From NCBI RefSeq assembly GCF_001540865.1, contig NC_033629.1:6775278-6839277 (forward strand): a DNA stretch of 64,000 nucleotides, read 5' to 3'. Shown here in pieces: positions 1 to 12,100 of the stretch. This DNA comes from Ananas comosus. Lineage: Eukaryota > Streptophyta > Magnoliopsida > Poales > Bromeliaceae. The notes below the pieces were generated by a model that was not told where the DNA came from, did no database searches, and saw only the letters and a list, made by a program, of their open reading frames with translations. Position 1 is the first letter of the stretch. Every line of letters begins with the position of its first letter. The position numbers were made by a program, and so were the translations under genes.

Positions 1-1159
1 CTTGCTATAGTTTTATTTTAATTTTACTATAAAAACCTGCCAATAAATAAAGTAGCGTCCTATATTTTCAGAATATTTTTTCTTTATTGCCCTAAAATTT
101 TTTCGCACGAAACAGAAGTAAAACTACAAGATAGTTGAGCACGAAACAGAAGTAAAACTACAAGATAGTTGAGCGCAACTTATTAAACCATAAGGTGACT
201 AAGTAAAAAAAAGGCACTAACCAAACAAAAGTCACAATTTAAGCAGAAAATTAAAATTAAAATTTACAAGATAAATATACAATTTGAATTTAGTATTTAA
301 CCTAAAAATTTAAATTTTTAAATTTATTCAGTTTGGAGTAAGCCCCTTGAGCTCTCTAAATTTAAAAAAATTAAGCACAAATCGGATTTAATCTGTGTTT
401 AAAAATTAAATCACATGTTTGATTTATAAATTTATTTTTTTTTAAAAAAAATTTAAATATAACGACAACAATTCATAAAATTTGCCTACATCATAATCTA
501 ATTACACGAATATCTACTAGTTTATCAAACAGGATATTTTCATATATTTAGTAATCTATGAAAAATCATCAATCAAACCAATCACAAAAATATTATATTC
601 CCTAGTAAATCTTGTTTGAATGACATTCCTTTAATTTAGCAATTCCTAGAATCTTTTACAATAATACGAACCAAGCGCAACGTAAGGGCCCTGGCGCCCC
701 TTCGCCACCCATAGGCGATCTAGTCTAGTTAGTTATTTCAAATGGAAAAATACAATTTTGTAAACAAATAGTGGCGGAAATGTGAACAAAAAGACAAAAA
801 CATGGAGCAATAATCATATGTTTGTTAAACTAGTAATTGTTGCCGGCATTCCGCAGCTCCAACCAAAATTCTAGCCCCATTGTATTGTACTTGCATAGCA
901 CCACCGGGGAAGGGGGCGAACAACGAACGGATTGCGGCATACAATATAAAATTTAAAAACTGAACTAAAACAAACACTATACTAGTACTGGAGATGATGA
1001 TGAAGCGCATGTTAAATGAGCTAAGCTAAGCTTTTGAATAACTTAAAAAAGCCACCTATCCCATTGCAGTCAGAGGCTAAGTATAACACAGAGAATATGA
1101 CTAACACTGGAAAATAGCAGCAGCCGCAACCGGATGGGATGTTCTCATGATACCATCTA
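1..1159. other. 3' UTR of OST48 and downstream AT-rich DNA
   Basis: The bases just below 1160 are the OST48 3' UTR. Its end cannot be fixed by eye; no clear AATAAA-type signal stands out on the minus strand. A 40-base unit (acgaaacagaagtaaaacta) is tandemly repeated at about 107-175. I see no other gene. Confidence 0.5.
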
Positions 1160-1207
1160 CTACTTATGATAAAGATAGACGATGGAGAAGATGAAGAATG
1201 CCGCCAT
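1160..1207 (-). CDS. OST48: OST48 terminal exon
   Basis: 48 bases: 15 residues ([15 protein letters not shown]) and TAG at 1162-1160, after an acceptor TGCAG|ATG. The hydrophobic run is the single membrane helix near the C-terminus. The short basic tail faces the cytosol in this family. Confidence 0.93.
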   Translation of the reverse strand: MAAFFIFSIVYLYHK

Positions 1208-4200
1208 CTGCAACGGAAGTCAAAAAGGAGTTTCATCAGCATGGACCTTTACTATTTGCGTAAATTCAAAACAATATCAAGATCCATAATACTGCCCAAG
1301 TAATGATGCTGGTATTTTGGGATAGTACTGCTGCAAGTTCTACTTATGTACAAATCCTCCAACTAAGGATTTGAATATCACATCCTTAGGTCAAACCCTT
1401 CTTTTTTAAAAAAGAAAAGAAAAGAAAAGAAAAGAAAATCTGATTCTATCATTCGATCTGAATCACATGAGAAGAAAATACACTCAAACCTTGGATTCAA
1501 AACTACTCTAAAACTGAATGTTGAACAAAATTTTCATTTATACCATATTATTTAGATCAATCGCAGCATTTGATTCCTCAAATTTTGCACATTAGGAAGA
1601 CAGCAGCCAATAAACCCTCGAAGCTCACATAACAATATGCCAACTGCTTTTAACTAGTAAACGCTAAGAAGAAAATTTCAAAAATTTTAAGAGGAAGAGC
1701 CATGCCAATATCTAACAACTACTGATAAAACTGTACTCTGTTGGACCAACTTTATAGCAAAGATTGAAAAGATAAAACATGCATTGTTGAGCAAATCTAC
1801 AATTTATGCACTAAGATGAGAAAATTGACACATAAATTTAAACTAGAGAGCAAAAAGTATATTAGCTTAAAATAATGCTGACGGAAACAACAATTAGAAT
1901 TCAGAAAGTTGCATGCATGTTAGTTTACACACACCATCATAGTCAAGCTCACCAATTATTTTAAATATATTTATTGAGTACACAAATTAACTTTACATTT
2001 TGCCGGCTCCATTTATCCAGTGAGAAGGATATTCAAGAAATTAATTCAGTGAAGAATAAGCCTGACTTTTAGTTTCATTTTATCATCCAATACTTCAATA
2101 TTACATACAGATTAAACTAAGGATCCTACAGATCTGCGGCGTAGTCTGATACTAGAGATCGACAGTTGGGCAAGGTCCTTATACAGCATCGACATGGTTA
2201 GATAACATCAAGCAATGATGCCAGATAAATGATGCAGAATAAGAATAAAAAAGATTAACAAAAGTACTTACAGTAGAAAATGATGCCCCATAATATGGAT
2301 ATGCTGCTGTTATGAATCTCTCATACTCATTGTGTCTGAAAGGACGAACAGGAATCTGCGTTGCGCACAGGTACAGCAATTTAAGGCCAAGAAGTCACGC
2401 AATCTTGTTCGATTAAATAAAAGAACAAACAAGATAATCTTGTTCAATCAATAGATGAACAATTATCATGATATACGAGACAATAATTAAGCAACCAAGA
2501 AACACATTAGTCTAAACTCTAAAGTAACAAGAGGTTAACTTTTCACTATTAAACATTCATTCCAAAATATCAAGTATACACATTTCTATAGCCGCACCCT
2601 GTAGATAAAAGCCGTAAAGAACTAAAAGTTAAAAGTTAAAGCAGCCTCCTGATAAAGAACTTTGGGCCACGAACTAACGGAAGTTATCTCCCAAGTGTTA
2701 GCCATAAATTCAGAGGCAATCTCCTCTAGCGTAATTTGGATACCCTCCCTCCCTCTCTCCCTCTCTTGGGCATCTTTCGTCTTGCCTCACAAAAACATGG
2801 TAGCAACTTGTAGACCACGTAGTTCTCTTCAACTCCATTTGCATAGGTTTTCAATGTGCCAACAAGAAATTTGCCAGCATCCACATTCAAAAAGGAGTGC
2901 ATGTTCGGTTTTTGGGTTGGAGGCCCTTCAAGTCATCCAAAACGCACACCTTAACGTGCACTTAAAGGCCAAGGGAAATGAAGCATTGTTGTTATGCTGA
3001 CAAACAAAACAATCAATTGACCATCAATGTGCAGGTCTTTAGATGTTCTTCATCTTCTTTATTCTTATATTTTATTTTGTTTGCCTCCTTCCATATGCTA
3101 CATATTCTTATATTGCTCTACCATAAACATTTAGCTGTATCGTTAGGGGACTGTTTCATATGTAACTTGCTAAGTACAGATGCACCCACATATTACACAG
3201 GCACTACACGGTTCTTAGTCACCAACATACTATTGTATCCTTTAAGAATATAGTTTAGTACGCACATGTTTCTTGTTAATGGTAATATCATTCCTATACA
3301 TGTACTTTTCCCTAGACAATATGCTGATGTAACGCTAGCTAAAAGAAAACGATCAAAGCAACAAAATAACTGAAATATTGCTCAGAAGAGTTCATTGATA
3401 TCACTTTTTATGATGTCCATAAAGAATATTTCCATCATTCAAACATACTTTGTTACCATAAGTACATCTCATATCAATATATGCTTTTGGGTATTTATTT
3501 CAGATTATAAATATTTCATGACTATCTTGAATATAAAAGAAATATTTCATGTACATTTGATTTTGGAAAGTTAGTGGAGCTTAGAAGCAAATATGCACAC
3601 CCACGCACGTGCAGAAAAGCGTGTGAGCACGCCCACGCGCATTTGTATACTTAGTACATGTGTTTCTTTCCAAGGATGCCTAACTTACCCATAATCAGAA
3701 AAATTTCGCTACTCATAGTCCAAAACATAAAGAGATTCATAGCAATGATAACTAGGAGATGCCAGATTTATGCTATGGTTCCAATGTTATGTAGTCACCC
3801 TTCTGTTCATGCTTACAACGGGTCTCAGTAAGTGTGACTCATAAATAGAAATGTCTAAGAGATTTCAGATTACTCTAGTTATCTCCTATAAAGATAGCCG
3901 TGCCACTGTGATGGAGCATGTTGGTTTATCAGAGGCATGGAATGCCGGCATACCTCACCCTATTTTGTATTTTGGCAGTGCAAGCTTATCAGCACGGGGT
4001 AGTTGTCCCAGACTATGCCTGGCAGGCTGGCACATCAATCCTATTATGATCTTATTTACGCTAATTGATCAATGGAAGAGCAAAAATCACCACCAAATAA
4101 CTTGAAAGTAGCTTACAAATTCAAGAAAATAGTCCAATCTTTGTAGCAGGGTGACACCCCCAAGATTTGAAATATAACTACATATATAATATAATATGGC

Positions 4201-7200
4201 TAATCTTCTTAATCCGGCTAAAGCATTTTGAGCGATGGCTAGGCTCATCGAGTTAAGAGATTAGCGTACAAGGGCGCGAGTAGTTCTAGGATGGATGACC
4301 CCCTAGGAAGCGAGGTCTCACAGTTGGTATTAGAACCAATCATCAGTCGGAAGTGTGAAATGAGTCACGGCTATAGTTAGTTAATTCGGATTTGGCAAAA
4401 ATTCGGTACGGGTATAATTTGAATAAAATTCGTATCTCAATTTTTAAATTTGTTGAAAAATATGGCTTAAAAAAAGGATTCGCCAATTATTCGGATACGC
4501 GACTTATACAAATATTATACATCACCAATTAACAATTCGGGATAAAAAATTCGGCTATTAAACCAAGCTCTTTTTCTCTAGATTTATGCTACTAGCATAT
4601 ATAGTAATAAATTCTTAAAAATATAAAAAAAGAGAGATACAAATAAAGTAGATTAAGTAAAAAAAGCAATAGCAAAGTTTATTGTCTCCATCTTCATCTT
4701 TTTCATGATTCACATATTTCGGAAGTTCATGAAGTTTTTTAATAATTCATGAATAATTCGGCAATACTTCGACAATAATTCGGAAAGGAATTTTATCAAA
4801 AAAATTTACACATTTTTTTGGCCGAATAGTTCGGCAGACGCGAATTATTTGTGAATAATAAATCTAACCCAAAAATTCGCGTATTATTCTGTTTTTTTCG
4901 GAATAAATTGTATGCGGACTGTTTTATTCGGATTTTCAATAATTCGTGAATAATTTGCAAATTAACTATGGTCCCGGCTGAGCCACGATACAGTGAGTAG
5001 AGAGTAGCTTCCCGACTGGCGATCATTAAGGGTGAAGAGCAACTCCCCATAAGGTCAACTAAGGCACGAGAGACGAAACTCACATCATCTAATATTTGTG
5101 AGTTTGCTTGAGCCTAACGAGAACATCCGGACTTAAAAGGAGGAGGAATGTGACACCCCCAAGATTTGAAAGTTCTATATATAGGATATAATAGGACTAA
5201 ACCTTTTAACCCGGCTATAGCATTTTGGATGGTGATTGGGCCAAAGAGGCTAAGAGGGCTAAGGGTGCTATAGCTATAGAATGGGTGACCCTTGAGGAAG
5301 TGGGGCTTCACAGGTAGGCTGGACAGAAGAGAAACAACATTGGAAACAAACTCAAAATAAAGGGCCGCACTGCAACCAAAAAGAAAAAAAAGGAGAAAGT
5401 GAAGGAGAATATGGTGAAAAAGATACGGGAAATATAGAGAAGAGAGCACCCAGTTCAAAGTTAAGTGAGAGAGAAAATAAGGACAACAAGAAAGATTTCC
5501 AAAAGCCACAAAAATGCTGCCAAGCAAAAAGATGCCTAAAATCATCGCTAGCTGGAGATAATATTAAACCCAAGACAATCACTACGAATAAAACCCATAA
5601 TGAACAAGCAAGTCAAAACATATAACCAAGAAATCCAGATATGAAAGAGTCGCACAATGAAAGGAATCAGGGGAAGGGCAGCCATCTAGGAAAACAAAAG
5701 GAAAAATAACCTAGAAGTGATGATTTGTTATCATTGACCACCAATGATGATGAGTGCAGGCCCAAAACTAAACTAGATAAAATAAAAATACTGAGAGCTT
5801 CCTTACAGCATCACAATAATTGGTAACTTTCACCACCTGCATACGACTTCGTCTAAAACATGATATGCTGAGAGATAGGTCTTCTTTAAAGCTTCTCAGT
5901 TTTCACCTACAATATGTAGTGACAAATTTGAGGGCTATCCAATCTAATCAAATCTTGGTCCGATCAGCGCATACCCACATACTACAGTCTGCCAGTATTA
6001 TTACAACCAAATAGCTCCTCAGATATCTCACTTGAGTTCTTTAGATGTATAAATGGCTCCCATAGACTAGATTAGCAACTAGATTGGTAATTTCTCACAA
6101 GATACGAACCAAGTATTCCATGGAGTCTTCTCTAGTTCAAGAATCAAGTTATGCTCTAAATTTGAAAAATTCTCTAATGGCCTAATGGTTTCATACGAAT
6201 CTTTTTTCTTCATTTTTTGCAACAATTTGTTTAAGCGGATATTCTTCAGTACAGCAGGCAGCACATACCCTGAACAATTAAGTTTAACTATGACGTACAA
6301 ATGAATCTCTTTAATTGATGTTGTTCATGAATCACTGATTAAGAAACAACAATATAAGGCCTCAGTTAGCATCGTTAACGTTTTTTTTTTTTCTTTCAAA
6401 TATAATTTCGATATGAAGTACTGTAGGAGGGGATGGTAGAACGCTTGCAATCCTTAAATCCATGGTGTTTGTTTGACAACAAAAAGGAAAAACTTGGAAG
6501 GACCTTTCTTAGTTACCAAGATTTGCGTGTGTGCGTGTCATCCATCACTTGGCTAGGTGTGTTGCAATCTAACCAATAACAAAAACAAGAAGAAAGCCTT
6601 TTCGTTGGTATATCAACGTATATAGAATTGGTGTTTAAAAAAACAAAAGAAAAACAACAATGATGCCAAACGAGGCCTAAGAGAGATTGCATGATAACTT
6701 TGACTCGCAGCCTGATAAATTTCCTTAGCATGACCTGCTCTTCTCCTCCATTGAGTTTGTTATAACATCTTCAACATAAACAGAAAAAGCTTAAAAAGGG
6801 AGATTTCAAATTAACATATTGTAGAACCCAAGACAATTAACAGTGAATTTCTTAAAAGAGGGTGTATTATCACAGATTTCAGAGCAGTTTGCATCAAAAC
6901 AAAAATTGTCACTTTCATGGCTTTCCAGTACTGTAGGTCATGTGAGGGGCCTCGGTGAATTTTCATGTGATAAACTGATGTTCTAGGGAAATAAATTGAA
7001 TGCGTGCAAAATAATTGAAAAAGAGTTTCCATTCAAAAAGTGAAACATTTCATGTGTCAAAGAGTGCAATTTTTGAGGTGGAGGAACTTATGATCAAAAC
7101 ACACATATCGGTGAGTTTTGGATATGAAACTGTGAACAAGAGGGATTAAATTGCAATTTTTACAACTTGTGAAAAAAGGGCAATGCACGAAGGGGTTATC

Positions 7201-8461
7201 ATTTCATGTGAGAAATTCTGGAATTTCCACAAGCGGGACTTATGTGAAAATAGACCCGGCGAGGAATAAGCGGATTCAAGTTTCACGAAATTCTGACGTT
7301 TTTGTGCAAAATGGCACTAAATGGAAGTAGAAGAGAGAAATTTGAACGAGGGATCACTTCACAAAATGCGCGACAGTTTAAATGCGAAACTGTGAAATTT
7401 TACTACATGAGGGGTTCCTCTGCAAAATGTGCTGTACTCTGGACCTATAACCTAATCCTCTCTCCTCTCTTCAAGCCTCAATCGCCGGACCCTCATTGCT
7501 CCAGCACTGCACTCCGGCAAACCTCCTCCCTCCGCCCATCTCTTTCTCTTCTCTCTCTCCATACATACATACACCCTAAACCCTAATCATATAGAGTCCG
7601 GCTACTATACTATTGATAGTATCAAGCCTTTGGTACTATTGAGTTTTCTACCGTTAGAACTACCCTTTGATCATTTCCACCCATTAGATTATACTGTTAA
7701 ACCAACCACCCACTCAACCTTAGGGGACCACTATCATCCTAACCGCACATCCTTTCATCCAACGGCCAAAAACTCAATAGTACCAAGGGCTTGGTACTAT
7801 TGATAGTATAGTAGCATAATTCTATATTCTATATATATATATATATATACATACACACATATATTTACATACACACACATATATATATATACACACACAC
7901 ATATATATACATACATATATAGAGTACGCCTACCGTGCTTTCGAAGGTACGGAGGCCTCCGTGCTTGTAAGTTGTTTTCGATGATAGGACATCCGATTCG
8001 ACGATCGGCTCCGTTAGGCATAATCTATGCTATTGGAACTATCTAGAAACCAAATTTTATAATTTTTCGACTTCATTTACCAAGTGATCAGAGGGTCTCA
8101 AAAATGACTATTTTAACGGCCGATGTGGCACGTTTTGAAGTTCAACGGTGTAGAAGTATCCAAATTACATGAAATAATAGATAATTTTACTTAACATCAA
8201 GAGTAAGAACAATACTTCCGATTTGAAATTTGAGTCTATTATCACTGTTTTTTATTAGATTTTTATTTTCAACCGTTCATTTTGAGGCTACTCGTTCACT
8301 AGGCAAACGAAATTAAAAAATTATGAAATTTGGTTTCTAGATAGTTCTAATAGCGTAGATCATGTCTAACAGAACCGATCGCCAAATTGGACGTCCCATC
8401 ATCGAAAATAACTTACAAGCATAGAGGCCTCCGTACTTTCGAAAGTATAGGAGCCTAGCTC

Positions 8462-8518
<57 letters not shown>

Positions 8519-9073
8519 GTCAACTACTATCTTATTAATAGGATTGAGGACATTGTCCTATCAAGTCGTTTGAATGATCGGAGAGTCAAATTTATAATCG
8601 GTACCGTTGAAATTGATCTACACAATTAGAAATGTTTAGAAACCAAATTTTATAATATTTAAAAATCATTATCAAGTTCATCGAAGAGTTTGAAAAATGA
8701 ACGGTCATAAATGAATAACCTTCTTAAATAGAGGTTAGACTTTCTCAATTCATAATCAGAGTTATCAAACATTATCTAAATAGTATAAAGAATTTTCTAC
8801 CAAAATTCAAGCAATTTGGATTGCTCTACACCGTTTAAAAAGCAAACAGTTCATATAGGCCGTCAAAAATTGTCGATTTTACGACACTTTGATCACCATG
8901 TAAATAATTTTTTAAAATTTATGAAATTTAGTTTCTAGATATTTCAAATAACTCTAGATCAACTTTCAACGACTCCGATCATCGATTCGGAATATCTATC
9001 ATCAAGAACAACTTGATAGGACAAGTGCTACTATCCTCTTAAGATGATAGTAGCCCTAGCCTATACACACACA

Positions 9074-9126
<53 letters not shown>

Positions 9127-12100
9127 AATATATATATATATAATATATATATATCATACATACATATATATAATACATATATATATAGAGCTAGGCTGAG
9201 CTAAGCTGGTATACTATTGGTAGCATGGAGCCTCTCGTGCTATCAGTTGTTTTCAATGATGCGCGCTTAAATCGACGATCGCTCCGTTAGACTTGATCTA
9301 CACTATTGAAGTATTGTAAACTAAATTTAGAATTTTTCGATATCATTTACCTATCAAACGAGTAGTCTAAAAATGAACGGCTGAAAATAAAAATCTCATA
9401 AAAAAATGATAATAGAAGACTTGATTTAAGATCAGAGGTATTGATCTTACTCTAAATAGTAAAAAGAATTTTCTATAAAAAATTTCATTTGATTTGGATT
9501 GTTTACACCGTTAAATTACAAATGCCTCACATCTACCATTAAAATTGTCAATTTTGAGACTTTTATCACTAGCCATGAATGTTCGAAAAATTATGAATTT
9601 AGTTTCCAAATAATTTTTAGTAAGTGTAGATCAAGTCTAATAGAGCCAATCGTCGATTTGGAAGCCGCATCATTAAAAACAACTTGGTAGCACGAGGCTC
9701 CGTGGCACCNNNNNNNNNNNNNNNNNNNNNNNNNGGATTTCTACGTGTAGGCTCTGCGGGTACTTGACTTCGGGCCGCTTTGGAGTGGTTTTCCGTGTGA
9801 TGCAGCCGTGTCGTTCCTTTGGCTTAGGGACTTCTCCTTGCCGAGGGATTAGCCTCGCGAGGTGGGGTTGCACTCGCTTTATTGAATAAGTATCGTATTT
9901 AGTCGATCATTTATGATTTTAGTTTTGTATATCATGTTTAGCTCAATTTGTCTGCGATTAGTATCGTTGATGAACTCCGTAATTTGAGATACACTGATTA
10001 GTAAACCCTAATATATTCATGTGAACTTGGTTTTACACTTAGGAGGAAGAAAACTGAAAAACTACGAGACAAGGGATGTAAGTCATAAGAAATTTGCTGC
10101 GTATTCATATCTTCTAACTGCCTTTCCAAGATTAGGTATTATTACTATCATTCAATGATACTGATACACTTTTAGCTCCCATTAGGCTGCTAACAAGAAG
10201 ATTTGGAAGGCTTTGCACTCTAAAAGTATGACTACTATAGAACAAAGCTGTTGCATATAGAAGTATGCTTGTCATAGTCACGCTCAATTTTCTTCTACGC
10301 TACCTAGAATGGTCCGCTAGAAATATATGCTAGTGTGGAGTATCCAGATAGTGGTCACGAGTTCAAGATTTTTCACGATAGATTCACGCTTGTCATGAGT
10401 CACATTCGCTGAAAGATCAGAGTTTGGCACGATAAGCAATTGATTCGTAACTGGGATCAATCGACGGTAATTTTTAAACAAGTAGGCCTTTACGATAGTT
10501 GATTTGGAGGGAATTCAAAAGAAGTCCTTTGGCGAGCATGTACGCGGGGTTGACTGAACCCGTTGCCTTTTTATTTGGCCAGAAGAGAGTGTCTATCTTC
10601 ACTGCGAGAACTTTTAATGCAGAGGGCACGTACCCAACATTTCATGTGGATGAGAAGAGACGCCAAGCAGGCCAAGAGCTACGTTTGTGAGAGTTGCTTA
10701 GAAAGCCAAGTATATGGATGTCGTTTGGCCTGCGACATCTGCTTTAGGAGAGCATCCAATGGTAAAAACTTTAGTGATCTTCTCAATTTCAGCGATAGTA
10801 AACTACACGTAACTAAACTAAGCTACGTTCCTACGTTGGTAGCGAATAACTCAGCATAGCCTATGAAGCCTAAAAGAAAATTAGAAGAACAGTGATAGAC
10901 ACCTCAAGTATAAGGCCTAAAGTGACCAACAACTTGGACCTCCTTCTTATGTGAAAAATATCACACTTCTGCTTGATGTCGTGAGGCAGAGAGGTGGCGG
11001 CGCTATTTATTTCGGCCGTTGGCTGTGCACGCTCATTTGCAAATACCGATAACAATAAAGCTTACCGCCTCAAGCTAATGTGTGACCTTGGAACTTCTCT
11101 CCCGGACGTAGTAGTGTGGAGGTAGCTGAATAGTCACAAACTGGCAGGACGGGTGTGATCACAGTCCCAGAGACAACAGTCCTGATTGGATTGGATTGAG
11201 CGCACTTGGGTCGATATGACTACAAGTGATCGGATATTGCTGCATGTATGAAGACAATTGGCTGGAAATGAATGTGTGTGAGGGTTAAGATTCATACTCG
11301 TCGAGATTTATGTATCTCCTGCATTTACTACTATCCTTTGCTCCCTTCTGTAAGACTTAGTGGGTGACCGATGTTGTTGAGGGCGGCACCCACTGCGACT
11401 ACCATGTTTTTACATGTAGTTTCTAGCCTGTGTTACCGTTACCTCAGAATTCACCCTGTTTTTGCAAGTCACCGTCGTCGGCTGCTGCTGTCCCAGATCA
11501 GGATCTGAAGGCAAGGGCGTCCACTGAGTTAGAGCCCTGCCAGAGTGACGAGCTAAGAGGTACTTTCGTCTACTGCAGGTAGATGTTTTGTTTGAAGTCA
11601 TATACATCAGTTCTAAACTCGCAGTCGGCGAGTACCTTATACTGTTGGTATTTGACTATGTATATGAACTCCGTTTGTTTACTTCAGTGTTTACTCTTAG
11701 CAGCTCTATCTACTGTTCGTAGTATTGTAAATGTTTACAGGTAAGCTGTCGGCTTCGTATACACGAAAATTCTCTTTGTATTACGCGGATTGTCGCATCC
11801 CTCGGAAATTCGTTTGTATTCAGTACAGCTTCGCTTTTGGTATTAGGTTTCTAATCATGTTCTCAATCGGATTTCATCAAGATATAATCGATCGAAATTG
11901 AGCTACACATGACATATCAATAACCTAAAATCATACATTCGACTAATACGATACTTAAGAATATAACCGATGTAACTACCTCGCTACAACCTGGCAGCGT
12001 GACAGCCCCCGATTTACCGTTCCCTCGGCACGCCGACAAATCCATCGTAACAAAAGGAATTTTCCCTGTTACGAAGCGACGCTGTACTGTAAACCAATAC

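Larger units (their letters stand above)
4150..5312 (+). mobile_element. TRIM-like non-autonomous LTR retrotransposon
   Basis: Two short direct repeats (4150-4322 and 5149-5312) share the start gtgacacccccaagatttga, the middle cggctatagcattttg-like stretch and an end in TTCACA/CTCACA. The left copy is followed by ttggtattagaacc, which resembles a tRNA-Met primer-binding site. The right copy is preceded by the purine tract aaaaggaggaggaa. There is no coding sequence inside. Size (1.16 kb) and structure fit a TRIM/LARD-like element. The first base of the left LTR is G instead of T, and no perfect target duplication was found. Confidence 0.75.

Noticed and set aside
3851..4105. 84-codon plus-strand frame
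   Set aside because: It lies inside the OST48 intron with no recognisable domain and no codon or context support.
5114..5582. Open frames of 143 and 76 codons on the minus strand
   Set aside because: They overlap the TRIM-like 3' LTR and purine-rich DNA; the products are low-complexity and hydrophobic with no family resemblance.
7440..7590. CT-rich patch ending in a ccctaaaccctaatc motif, like a plant gene 5' UTR
   Set aside because: No coding exon follows on the plus strand; a MITE begins at once. Noted but not called as a promoter.
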